Source of the DNA: HGM04593 sp045631905
Lineage (GTDB): Bacteria; Bacteroidota; Bacteroidia; Bacteroidales; Bacteroidaceae
Length of the DNA stretch: 64,000 bases
Reading direction: 5' to 3'
Assembly (NCBI GenBank): GCA_045631905.1
Contig: JAZQVO010000028.1
Location: 213,250 to 277,249 of the forward strand
Positions 18,196-26,517 of this stretch are shown in pieces (position 1 is the stretch's first letter; each line of letters begins with the position of its first letter). The translations under genes were made by a program, and so were the position numbers. Under the pieces are notes generated by a model. That model saw only the letters and a program-made list of their open reading frames with translations. It searched no databases and was not told where the DNA came from.

Positions 18196-19128
18196 TCACT
18201 CCACAAACAAGCGACCTTGCCATGTATCCCTCTCGAGCATGCGACGCTTCACCTTTGCCACAAGCTCGTGGTTCTTCAGCCCCCAATCGGGAGCAACAAG
18301 AAGCTCTTTGGGCGATTGCGAGGCAAAGCGTTCGAGCACCAAAGATGGGCGCAGACGTTCTACATAATCGACAACCGTCTCAACATAATCGTCGATAGCA
18401 AAAAGATGAAAATCCGATGGAGATTCTGCATACTCTTCGGCCATGCGCGTACCGCGTATAAGCTGTAACTGGTGCATTTTAAGAGTAGTCAGCGGTAATT
18501 TGGAGAGCTCCGCCGCTTGACGCATAAGCTCGGCACGGTCCTCACCGGGAAGTCCGAGAATAACATGCGCCCCCACCGGCAAGCCACAAGCCACCGTGCG
18601 CTGCACAACATCGACAGCCGTCGCGTAGTCGTGCCCGCGATTAATGCGCAAAAGGGTTGCATCGTTACAACTCTCTATACCATACTCCACAAGAACAAAG
18701 GTGCGACGGGAAAGTTCCTGCAAGTACACAAGCAACTCAGCCGGCATGCAGTCGGGGCGCGTACCTATAACAAGCCCCACACACCCCTCGACAGCAAGCG
18801 CCTCTTCGTATCGGGCACGCAACACATCGAGCGACTCATAAGTATTAGTATATGCCTGAAAATATGCAAGATAACGCATCTGCGGATATTTATGCGCAAA
18901 AAAGGCAATCCCCTCCCTCATCTGCTCGGACACCGAACGGTTTCTGTGGCAATAAGCGGGGTTGAACGTGCGATTATTGCAATATGTGCAACCACCCCTC
19001 CCCTTTGTGCCATCTCTGTTGGGGCAGGTAAAACCACCATCGAGAGTAATCTTTTGCACCTTGAAAGGAAAGTGCTTGCGCAAAAAACCGGCAAAATCAT
19101 TAAAATAAAAACGCTCTCTGTTATCCAT
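18196..19128 (-). CDS. Radical SAM protein, TIGR01212/YhcC-like
   Basis: A cytoplasmic iron-sulphur enzyme of about 310 residues. The cluster-binding cysteines lie in CPNRDGTKGRGGCTYC (Cx11CxxC), the spacing of the TIGR01212 group instead of the common CxxxCxxC. The TIM-barrel parts include VGAHVILGLPGEDRAELM and LVEYGIESCND. The function of the group is not settled; a role in tRNA or other RNA chemistry has been suggested for relatives. The ATG at 19128 was preferred over an upstream TTG at 19140. Confidence 0.88.
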   Translation of the reverse strand: MDNRERFYFNDFAGFLRKHFPFKVQKITLDGGFTCPNRDGTKGRGGCTYCNNRTFNPAYCHRNRSVSEQMREGIAFFAHKYPQMRYLAYFQAYTNTYESLDVLRARYEEALAVEGCVGLVIGTRPDCMPAELLVYLQELSRRTFVLVEYGIESCNDATLLRINRGHDYATAVDVVQRTVACGLPVGAHVILGLPGEDRAELMRQAAELSKLPLTTLKMHQLQLIRGTRMAEEYAESPSDFHLFAIDDYVETVVDYVERLRPSLVLERFASQSPKELLVAPDWGLKNHELVAKVKRRMLERDTWQGRLFVE

Positions 19129-19172
19129 CGTATCGAACAAATAATATTGTCATCACTAAACCGCTCTGTTTG

Positions 19173-19188
19173 CAAAAATACAAAATTA
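19173..19188 (-). promoter_or_regulatory. Candidate -7 elements for the radical SAM gene
   Basis: Two adjacent TAnnTTTG matches on the minus strand, TAATTTTG then TATTTTTG, about 45 nt ahead of the ATG at 19128. Which one is used cannot be told; no clear -33 box. Confidence 0.35.
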
Positions 19189-19245
19189 AGAGCACTTATA
19201 AAGTTTATGCGTCACATAATAGTCATTATATTAAAAAGATTTTAC

Positions 19246-19253
19246 TATCTTCG
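19246..19253 (+). promoter_or_regulatory. -7 element of the DPP IV-type peptidase gene
   Basis: TATCTTCG 23 nt ahead of the ATG. The same octamer appears before purM, lpxD, clpC and the GNAT gene. The -33 box is not evident. Confidence 0.5.
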
Positions 19254-19276
19254 CAAATAGAAAATTTTGTTATACC

Positions 19277-21481
19277 ATGAAAAATATCTTTTCTTTTATC
19301 ATCGCACTCGCCATGGCAATAAACACTTTTGCCGGCGACAAATTCAAATTGGAAGATGCCATGTATGGCGGGTATTGGCCACAAACCTATGCAGCCATAC
19401 AACCCATGGCCGACGGGGAACATTTTGCCCGCATGAGCAACGACCACACCATGATTCTCAAGGGCTCCTTCAAAGACGGCTCTATCGTAGACACCCTCTT
19501 TAATGTTGCAACCGCACGCGGGTTCGACAAAAAGAGTATCGACGGTTACACATTCTCGCCCGACGAGAGCCGTATTCTACTGCAAACAAGCACAGTAGGC
19601 ATATACCGCAACTCATACACCGCCGAGCACTACATATTCTCGCGCAAGAACAACAAATGCGAGCCCCTCTCGCAAAACGGAGCACAACAAGTTCCCAAGT
19701 TCTCGCCCGACGGAACAATGATTGCATTTGTGCGCGACAACAACATATTCCTTGTAAAACTACTATTCGACAACATAGAATCGCAAGTAACCACCGACGG
19801 AGCACCCGGCAAAATAATAAACGGTATACCCGACTGGGTGAACGAAGAGGAGTTTACCACAAACTGCTCCTACGATTTTAGTGCCGACAGCAAAATTATC
19901 GCCTATGTAAAATACGACGAGAGCGAGGTGATGATGTACGACATGCCCATGTACCTGACAGGCAAGCCAAGCGTGCAGATGGACCCCTATTGCGCACCTT
20001 ACAGCTTTAAATACCCCGTGGCAGGAGCACCTAACTCAAAATTATCGGTACACTCGTTCGATATAAAGAGCCGTAAAACACGCAAGCTCGACGTACCCGT
20101 TCCCGAGGAGGGCTACATACCCCGCATACGTTTCACCAAAGAGGGGAACACCCTTGCCGTTCTCACACTAAACCGCCACCAAAGCGTTATGGATATTTTT
20201 GCCGTGAACCCTCTATCGGGTATCAGCAAGCGCATTCTTCGCGAAGAGAGCGACACCTACCTTAACGAAAACGTATATGCAGGCATTGAGTTCTTCAACG
20301 GCTACTTTATATTGCAAAGCGAGCGTAGCGGTTACAACCACCTCTACCTCTACACCACCGAGGGCGAATATGTGCGCCCCATCACCAAGGGCAATTACGA
20401 GGTAAAGAAATTCTATGGTTGGGACAGAAAAAAAGACGAGTTCTACTACCTGAGCAACGAGGGTAGCCCCATGCGCGACAATATATATAAGGTAAACGCA
20501 AAAGGCAAAAAAAGCAACCTCACCAACAACGAAGGTACAAACAACGCTGTTTTCAGCGCAACCATGAAATACTTCATCAACACCTTCTCTAACATCAACA
20601 CCCCACACATCGTAACAACAAACAGCAACAGCGGTAAAGTAATAAAGACACTTGTGGACAACAAAGGCTTGCAAGAGCGACTCGCAAAATACGACATGCC
20701 GACAAAAGAGTTCTTCACCTTCAACACAAGCGATGGTGTGCAGTTGAACGGTTGGATAATTAAACCGGCCAACTTCGATGCAAACAAGAAACACCCCGTT
20801 GTAATGTTCCAGTACAGTGGCCCCTACTCGCAACAGGTAACCGACAGCTGGTACATGGGCAACTATGGTAACGCAATGTTCGAAAGCTACATGGCAAGCG
20901 AAGGCTTCATAATGGTATGCGTAGATGGCCGCGGAACAGGCGGTCGCGGAACAGCCTTCGGCAAATGCACCTACCTGAATATTGGTAAATACGAACCAAA
21001 CGACCAAGTTGAAACAGCCAAATATCTGGGCACACTACCCTATGTGGACAAAGACAATATAGGTATTTGGGGTTGGAGCTTTGGAGGTTACAACACCATA
21101 ATGTCAATGAGCCAGAACGACGCTGTATTTAAAGCCGGCGTAGCAGTAGCCGCACCCACAGACTGGCGTTTCTACGACACCGTATACACCGAGCGATACA
21201 TGCGCACACCCAAAGAAAACAAAGAAGGATACGACCAAGGCTCGGCCATAGTAAACGCCAACAAGCTAAATGGCAACCTGCTACTCATTCACGGAACAGC
21301 CGACGACAACGTACACCTGCGTAACATGTTGCGCTACGTACACGCGCTGAACCAAGCAAACAAAAAATTTGAGATGGCACTCTACACCGACAGCAACCAC
21401 AGCATATACCATGGTGCCAACACACGCTACCATCTCTTTACACGCATTGCAGATTTCTTTATAAAAAACTTGAAAAAATAA
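19277..21481 (+). CDS. Secreted S9B peptidase, dipeptidyl peptidase IV-like
   Basis: A 734-residue prolyl peptidase. A signal peptide (FSFIIALAMAINTFAG) leads to a beta-propeller of about 450 residues and a C-terminal alpha/beta hydrolase domain. The nucleophile is the serine of GWSFGGYN near residue 600; the aspartate lies in GTADDNVH near 675 and the histidine in SNHSIYH near 707. The family removes X-Pro dipeptides from peptide N-termini in the periplasm. It is a single-gene transcript with its own promoter and strong terminator. With the S37 peptidase and POT transporter it suggests a peptide-using life style. Confidence 0.94.
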   Translation: MKNIFSFIIALAMAINTFAGDKFKLEDAMYGGYWPQTYAAIQPMADGEHFARMSNDHTMILKGSFKDGSIVDTLFNVATARGFDKKSIDGYTFSPDESRILLQTSTVGIYRNSYTAEHYIFSRKNNKCEPLSQNGAQQVPKFSPDGTMIAFVRDNNIFLVKLLFDNIESQVTTDGAPGKIINGIPDWVNEEEFTTNCSYDFSADSKIIAYVKYDESEVMMYDMPMYLTGKPSVQMDPYCAPYSFKYPVAGAPNSKLSVHSFDIKSRKTRKLDVPVPEEGYIPRIRFTKEGNTLAVLTLNRHQSVMDIFAVNPLSGISKRILREESDTYLNENVYAGIEFFNGYFILQSERSGYNHLYLYTTEGEYVRPITKGNYEVKKFYGWDRKKDEFYYLSNEGSPMRDNIYKVNAKGKKSNLTNNEGTNNAVFSATMKYFINTFSNINTPHIVTTNSNSGKVIKTLVDNKGLQERLAKYDMPTKEFFTFNTSDGVQLNGWIIKPANFDANKKHPVVMFQYSGPYSQQVTDSWYMGNYGNAMFESYMASEGFIMVCVDGRGTGGRGTAFGKCTYLNIGKYEPNDQVETAKYLGTLPYVDKDNIGIWGWSFGGYNTIMSMSQNDAVFKAGVAVAAPTDWRFYDTVYTERYMRTPKENKEGYDQGSAIVNANKLNGNLLLIHGTADDNVHLRNMLRYVHALNQANKKFEMALYTDSNHSIYHGANTRYHLFTRIADFFIKNLKK

Positions 21482-21496
21482 TTACTATAAAGAATA

Positions 21497-21538
21497 AAAC
21501 TAATAAGCCCGATTTTAAAATCGGGCTTATTAGTTTTT
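21497..21538 (+). terminator. Terminator of the DPP IV-type gene
   Basis: A 40-nt perfect palindrome centred on TTTTAAAA, with the arm AAACTAATAAGCCCGATTTT, ending in a run of T. It isolates the following GrpE-like/Hsp70-like cassette from the peptidase gene. Confidence 0.9.
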
Positions 21539-21611
21539 ACAACCACAAATTCTTCAAAACAGCCAGACACTACTATCCACGTTGCAACGATGTAAAAATA
21601 AATAAAAAATA

Positions 21612-21643
21612 TTTGCAATATATATTTATAATAAATACATTTG
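21612..21643 (+). promoter_or_regulatory. Promoter of the GrpE-like/Hsp70-like cassette
   Basis: TTTG at 21612-21615, a 20-nt spacer and TACATTTG at 21636-21643, a very good housekeeping-type match. The leader is about 60 nt. The TTGGCAC-type element found before clpC and htpG is absent here. Confidence 0.7.
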
Positions 21644-21711
21644 CGAATAACAACAAACATGTTTCTACACAAAATAAGACCTATTATACATAACTGATTA
21701 ATTTTAGAAGT

Positions 21712-22491
21712 ATGGAACTTTTTGGTAACGGCGAGAGCAATAAGCCCGCTTTCGAACAAGAATTAGAAACCATTAAGGCACAATACGATGCCTTCAAGAC
21801 AGAAGCAGAAACACGTGAAAAAGAACTAGAAGAGCTTAAAACACGCATAAAAGAGTTAGAAGAAAAAATAGCAAACGCACCCAAAAGCGAAGAAACCACT
21901 CAGGCCCCACAGCAAGCAAATGAAGATTGTAAATGCAACGACACTCTCTCGCAAATTGCTAATGCCATAAAAGAGTTAATGGCACAATCGGACGAGTTTA
22001 AAATGTTACTTGCGCGTCGCGACACACAAGATGCAAATATGCGTGCCATGCACAAAGAGATGGAGGATTACAAAAAGGATTTCTACGCCAAGATAACACA
22101 ACCCTACTTGGTTGCCTTCCTCGACCTTCATCGTCGTTTCTTTGAAACATATTCATACTTCGACCACTTGGACAACAGCCCCGAGTGCAACATGCAAGAA
22201 CTATACAGCAACCTCCTTCGTGAATTTAAAAATGCTATCATAGCTATCAGCGACCGAGTATATAACGATTTTGGCATGGAATATTTCGAGCCAAATGTAA
22301 ACGATGAGTTCAACCCCAAAGCCCACCAAGTTATGGAGGCCATTGAGACCGACGACGAAACATTGTATCGCCACGTGGCAAAGGTAATATATGGTGGGTT
22401 CCGCAATGTAGATACCGACAAAATTATACGTCAGGCACGCATAGCATGCTACAAAGCAAAGCAACAAGATAATAGCACTGAAAATAATTAA
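21712..22491 (+). CDS. GrpE-like nucleotide exchange factor (divergent)
   Basis: A 259-residue acidic protein. Residues about 15-60 form a strong coiled coil (ELEELKTRIKELEEKI), then a low-complexity linker with DCKCND, a second helical stretch, and a C-terminal part that reads like the GrpE wing: FNPKAHQVMEAIETDDETL and YGGFRNVDTDKIIRQARIACY compare with the family pattern of H-x-A-V, then GY-x-x-x-D-R-V-x-R-P-A-x-V. The proline of the GrpE signature is a glutamine here. It is encoded 16 nt before the Hsp70-like gene, so exchange of nucleotide on that protein is the natural job. Housekeeping dnaK/grpE are not in this window. Confidence 0.65.
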   Translation: MELFGNGESNKPAFEQELETIKAQYDAFKTEAETREKELEELKTRIKELEEKIANAPKSEETTQAPQQANEDCKCNDTLSQIANAIKELMAQSDEFKMLLARRDTQDANMRAMHKEMEDYKKDFYAKITQPYLVAFLDLHRRFFETYSYFDHLDNSPECNMQELYSNLLREFKNAIIAISDRVYNDFGMEYFEPNVNDEFNPKAHQVMEAIETDDETLYRHVAKVIYGGFRNVDTDKIIRQARIACYKAKQQDNSTENN

Positions 22492-22507
22492 TAAAAATTA
22501 TACAAAC

Positions 22508-24097
22508 ATGGCAAACGATAAAAGTAGAGCCGTATACGGCATAGACCTTGGTACAACATATAGTTGTATATCACAAGTAGACAAATACGACCAGGCAGTA
22601 GTACTACGTAACTTCGAGGGCGACTCAACAACCCCCTCGGTAGTCTATTTTGAGTCGGAAACAAATATGATTGTGGGTAAAGAGGCAAAAGGCATGCTCC
22701 CTATTGAACCCGAAAAAACAGTGTCATTCATCAAGCGCATGATAGGAAACGATGAAGCTTTCGACAAAAGCACCAACACCACTCCTTACCACTGCGACCC
22801 CGTTGAAATATCAGCACTTATCCTCAAAAAATTGGTAAAAGATGCCAACGACCTCGGCGACAACCCCGAACCTATTAAAGATGTTGTAATCACCTGCCCC
22901 GCTTATTTTGGCAACAAAGAGCGTTTGCAAACAAAACAAGCAGGTATAAGCGCAGGCTTGAACGTATTGGCAATTATCAACGAGCCCACAGCAGCCGCCA
23001 TCTCATATGGTTTGAAAGTAGATGAGCGTCGTACAATTTTGGTATACGACCTTGGCGGTGGTACTTTCGACGTTACCATCATCGTAGTAAATGGTGGAGC
23101 CATTAAAGTTATCGCAACCGGTGGCGACCACCATCTTGGTGGAGTCGATTGGGATACAGAACTTGCAAAATATGTTCTCAACACATTCAACACACAAAAC
23201 GGCACCTCGTACGACTTCGACGCACTAAGTGCAAATGCGAAATATGACCTTTTGCTATCAGCCGAAAACTGGAAAAAGAACCTCACCGCACGCCAAACAG
23301 CAAAGATAAACTTCTCATACGAAGGAAAATCGGTAAATTTCGACCTTCCTCGCGAAACATTTAATGCAATTACCGAGGACCGTTTGAACGAGACCATCGA
23401 TGCCACACGTAAAATCATAGACATCGCAAAGGAGAAAGGCTACGACAATATCGACGAAATTATCCTTGTGGGTGGTAGTAGCAAAATGCCACAAATCAAG
23501 GAACGTGTAGAAGCAGAGTTCAACCTACCCACACACATCACCGACCCCGACGAGTGTGTAGCAAAGGGTGCCGCAATATATGCCATGAACGAAGCATACA
23601 ACCAGGCAATTATAGACTGGCAAGAGAATGGCGGTGAGCGTCCTGCTCCCATCATTACCGACCGTACCCGTGTTGTCAATGTAACAAGTAAGACATATGG
23701 CCTCGGACTTATCGACAACAAAGTGGGTAACATGATTTTTGCAAACTCACAACTCCCTATTTCTCGAACCGAAACATTTGAGACTGTCCGCGATGGTCAA
23801 TCGGCTGTAATATTGCCCATCTACGAAAGCGACTTTACCGATGAGGAGAACGACGCAATCGTTGAGGACCGTTTCTGTACTCTCGCAACAGAGGATATCT
23901 CGGAACTCAAAATTACAGGCAACCACCCCAAAGGAACAAAAATTGAAGTTACATTCAGCATCGACAACGAAGGTATCCTCAATGTTAATGCCACACGCGA
24001 GAACGATGTTATAGACTTCAAACTTAAAGTTGCAGGTGTTAAGAGCGATGATGAACTGAAAGAATCGCAAAACTTCATCGCAAAAGCCACTGTATAA
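22508..24097 (+). CDS. Hsp70-like ATPase without lid domain
   Basis: A 529-residue DnaK relative. The nucleotide-binding domain is complete: GIDLGTTYSCI (residues 11-21), VVITCPAYF, INEPTAAAISYG, YDLGGGTFDVTI (about 179-190), GGDHHLGGVDWD and the adenosine loop LVGGSSKMPQI (about 319). A beta-basket substrate domain follows (about 385-500: SKTYGLGLIDNKVG, IEVTFSIDNEGILNVNA). The C-terminal helical lid and acidic tail of about 100 residues are missing, since the canonical DnaK has about 635. The linker and basket are divergent. It is flanked by a GrpE-like gene and a multi-domain membrane protein, so it is likely a dedicated chaperone or switch for that protein rather than a general chaperone. 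Confidence 0.9.
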   Translation: MANDKSRAVYGIDLGTTYSCISQVDKYDQAVVLRNFEGDSTTPSVVYFESETNMIVGKEAKGMLPIEPEKTVSFIKRMIGNDEAFDKSTNTTPYHCDPVEISALILKKLVKDANDLGDNPEPIKDVVITCPAYFGNKERLQTKQAGISAGLNVLAIINEPTAAAISYGLKVDERRTILVYDLGGGTFDVTIIVVNGGAIKVIATGGDHHLGGVDWDTELAKYVLNTFNTQNGTSYDFDALSANAKYDLLLSAENWKKNLTARQTAKINFSYEGKSVNFDLPRETFNAITEDRLNETIDATRKIIDIAKEKGYDNIDEIILVGGSSKMPQIKERVEAEFNLPTHITDPDECVAKGAAIYAMNEAYNQAIIDWQENGGERPAPIITDRTRVVNVTSKTYGLGLIDNKVGNMIFANSQLPISRTETFETVRDGQSAVILPIYESDFTDEENDAIVEDRFCTLATEDISELKITGNHPKGTKIEVTFSIDNEGILNVNATRENDVIDFKLKVAGVKSDDELKESQNFIAKATV

Positions 24098-24123
24098 AAT
24101 AAACATATAAAACCTAATAAAAA

Positions 24124-24150
24124 GAGGTTGTGTCCAAAAGACACAACCTC
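24124..24150 (+). terminator. Hairpin between the Hsp70-like gene and the membrane-protein gene
   Basis: A perfect 11-bp stem (GAGGTTGTGTC / GACACAACCTC) with a CAAAA loop, 19 nt before the next start codon. It is not followed by a T-run, so it may act as an attenuator, a processing site or a leaky terminator that lowers expression of the third gene. Confidence 0.6.
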
Positions 24151-24169
24151 ATTTGACGCTAAATAAGTG

Positions 24170-26266
24170 ATGGATAAAACGCTATTCAACCAGAAACTAT
24201 CCGATTGGGAAAAAGTTTGCGACTACTTTTCAAACCCAAGCATAGCAAGACAACTTGACAAAGAAGAAAAGTTGGCAATAGACTTTTTGATAAACTATTG
24301 GAAGAGCAATAATTTCAATAAATCGATATGTGAAGCAAAAATCAACTATTTAAAAAATTGCGACAAGCTACACTCTTCCAATCGTGAAATTATAGAAAAC
24401 AGCAAAAATCTGCGAGGCTTGGCACAAACCTTCTATGCCAAAGACGAGGCACTATACAACGAGTTTCGTAAAGCAATGGGCTGGGCACCCCAACAACAGA
24501 CATCGAGCACACCCAACCCACAAAACGATGAGGCTTTAATGATGATAAGCGTCGAGAAGTGGACAAAGGCTATGCAATACCTCAAAAACGAGAGAATCAT
24601 ACCTATGCTCGACACCAACGAAACCACAGCCATCGAAGTTTTAGGCGATATGTGGCGACGCCCAAAGTACACCCCATCTATGCGAGAAGAGGCAGCCGAG
24701 ATGGTAAAAGTACTTATAGCATCGCACAAACTGCACTCATCGAATCGCGATATTATCAATCACAGCAAGAACCTTTGCAGTGTTGCACGCAAAGTATACG
24801 AGAACGAGCAAATATTCAACTCGTTCAAAGCATGTATAACAAAATATTATAAAGAAAATCGTATACCGCACCGCATACCCACCCCTACACCAAAACCAAC
24901 CCCCAACCCTACACCTCGTAAGATTCCAACCCCTACACACAGAGACAAAATACTTATTATCAGAGATGTAGTATTTGCCAACACACTCGATGGCAATATA
25001 ATTACACAATTTGGCAAGACATTGTATGAAAACACATACTACATCACCCCTAAACTTATTGTAGCAAGTGACTACTATGCCCAAGAGACCATTACGGTGG
25101 ATATCCGTTACTCCGATGGTAATGTCGATACCTACGATTCTGTAATAACATTCAACGGTATGGGCGAGTATCTATTAGAGGGTTGGGGTAGCAAAAACGG
25201 TAACGCATATAGTTCGTACACCCACATAGACTATGCAATTAAATTGGGCTCCGACACCATTTGGCAAGGTCGGTTAAAGATTACGCCGGACCCTTACCAA
25301 GCAAAACAGCCGGTAATCAGCGAGATAACATTTGGCGCAACCGATTATGATGGTAATATAATTATAGATTTCGGAAAGCCCATACCCACAGGTATACCTT
25401 ACCTATCGCCCAAAATTACTGTCAGCAACTACTTTTATGGTGTGATAACCCTTGATATGGATTTCAAGTACGAAAATAGAGCCCCCGAACATGCCGAAAC
25501 GGAGATTTCCATTAACGGCCCCGGTATATATACCCTCCCGGGTTGGGGTAACTCTAAATGTACTAGCTACACCAAAGACGAAACAATACAATTCACCCTT
25601 AGCACTAACGGTACTGTACTTTTTAAGACAACCGTTGATATTGGTAAAGGTTCCGGCGGTCACAAAAAGCGCAAGATTTCCGGGAACAATAGAAACCTGT
25701 GGAACCGTTACAACGATTTTATAGAATCTATCGGTGACTGGTTCGAATATGACAGCGACAAATTGTCCACTATAATGATAGGAATAATTTTTCTTATATA
25801 TGTAATATCTGTTATCGGAACATGGGTACATGATGGATTTATTACAGCTCTTATTACCGGTATTATAGGTTTCATTATAGTAGGTATTGCAATATACGCA
25901 GTAACTTTAATAACTATAATAGTATCGAAGATACTGCGATATGTGTTCTATAACGGTTGGACATTCCTCATTGTACTTATGCTCTTTGTTGTGCCCAATA
26001 TAATACCTGCTGTTACAAGCCTTTTTAACAGCTATAATGATACAACTGCCACGGAATATGCACCCATGGAAGATTATACAGAATTATATATATGCACGGC
26101 AAGAGTTCTCAACGTGCGCGAACAGCCCGACAAAAACGCTCGTGTCATAGGAGTATTCAGCAATAATGATTACGTCTATGTATATGAAATTAATGACGGC
26201 TTTGCGCGTATTAAATACAAAGATGGTGAGGCTTATGTAAGCGCAAGTTATATTAAGAAATTCTAA
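24170..26266 (+). CDS. Membrane-anchored multi-domain protein with helical repeats, beta-domain repeats and SH3 domain
   Basis: No family recognised for the whole chain. Counting from the GTG at 24167 (the ATG at 24170 is preferred): two copies of an alpha-helical repeat (about 10-100 and 125-225), each carrying LHSSNR[ED]II and SKNL; a Pro/Thr linker at 237-257 (TPKPTPNPTPRKIPTPT); two beta-sandwich-like repeats (about 262-374 and 382-492) that share a Y-x-L-x-GWG motif; a short basic stretch; three membrane segments (about 535-553, 558-588, 597-618); and a C-terminal bacterial SH3 domain (about 640-699, ARVLNVREQPDKNARVIG). No signal peptide, so the repeats are probably cytoplasmic and the SH3 domain periplasmic. 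It belongs with the GrpE-like/Hsp70-like pair. Confidence 0.75.
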   Translation: MDKTLFNQKLSDWEKVCDYFSNPSIARQLDKEEKLAIDFLINYWKSNNFNKSICEAKINYLKNCDKLHSSNREIIENSKNLRGLAQTFYAKDEALYNEFRKAMGWAPQQQTSSTPNPQNDEALMMISVEKWTKAMQYLKNERIIPMLDTNETTAIEVLGDMWRRPKYTPSMREEAAEMVKVLIASHKLHSSNRDIINHSKNLCSVARKVYENEQIFNSFKACITKYYKENRIPHRIPTPTPKPTPNPTPRKIPTPTHRDKILIIRDVVFANTLDGNIITQFGKTLYENTYYITPKLIVASDYYAQETITVDIRYSDGNVDTYDSVITFNGMGEYLLEGWGSKNGNAYSSYTHIDYAIKLGSDTIWQGRLKITPDPYQAKQPVISEITFGATDYDGNIIIDFGKPIPTGIPYLSPKITVSNYFYGVITLDMDFKYENRAPEHAETEISINGPGIYTLPGWGNSKCTSYTKDETIQFTLSTNGTVLFKTTVDIGKGSGGHKKRKISGNNRNLWNRYNDFIESIGDWFEYDSDKLSTIMIGIIFLIYVISVIGTWVHDGFITALITGIIGFIIVGIAIYAVTLITIIVSKILRYVFYNGWTFLIVLMLFVVPNIIPAVTSLFNSYNDTTATEYAPMEDYTELYICTARVLNVREQPDKNARVIGVFSNNDYVYVYEINDGFARIKYKDGEAYVSASYIKKF

Positions 26267-26279
26267 TATAACAGGTGTT

Positions 26280-26328
26280 ATACACAAAAAAAGGATAGAG
26301 AAAATTTCTCTATCCTTTTTTTGTGTAT
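26280..26328. terminator. Bidirectional terminator between the Hsp70 cassette and the small gene
   Basis: A long perfect inverted repeat, with arm ACACAAAAAAAGGATAGAGA, T-rich on both strands. It ends the cassette on the plus strand and the aspS-small protein transcript on the minus strand. Confidence 0.92.
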
Positions 26329-26364
26329 ATAGAATATGTTGCACTTTGAGCACTTATGCCACCA

Positions 26365-26517
26365 CTATCGCGGAGTACTTGCAAAAGCCAACACAACCGT
26401 GACAACAAGTACAAACAAAAGCACCCACACGGCTATCGTCTTCACCAACTTTTTACGCTTGGCACTTGCCTTGCGCTTACGCTCCTTTGCTATGCGCGCC
26501 TCACTCTTTTTTGCCAT
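26365..26517 (-). CDS. Small basic single-span membrane protein
   Basis: A 50-residue protein not listed as a long frame. It starts MAKKSEARIAKERKRKAS, with about 25 residues rich in K and R, followed by one hydrophobic segment (IAVWVLLFVLVVTVVLAFA) and a short tail STPR. The positive N-terminal side predicts an inside N-terminus. Its ATG overlaps the aspS stop codon (TAATG), so translation is probably coupled. Short basic membrane proteins next to aspS may be conserved in relatives; I cannot name a family. Confidence 0.7.
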   Translation of the reverse strand: MAKKSEARIAKERKRKASAKRKKLVKTIAVWVLLFVLVVTVVLAFASTPR

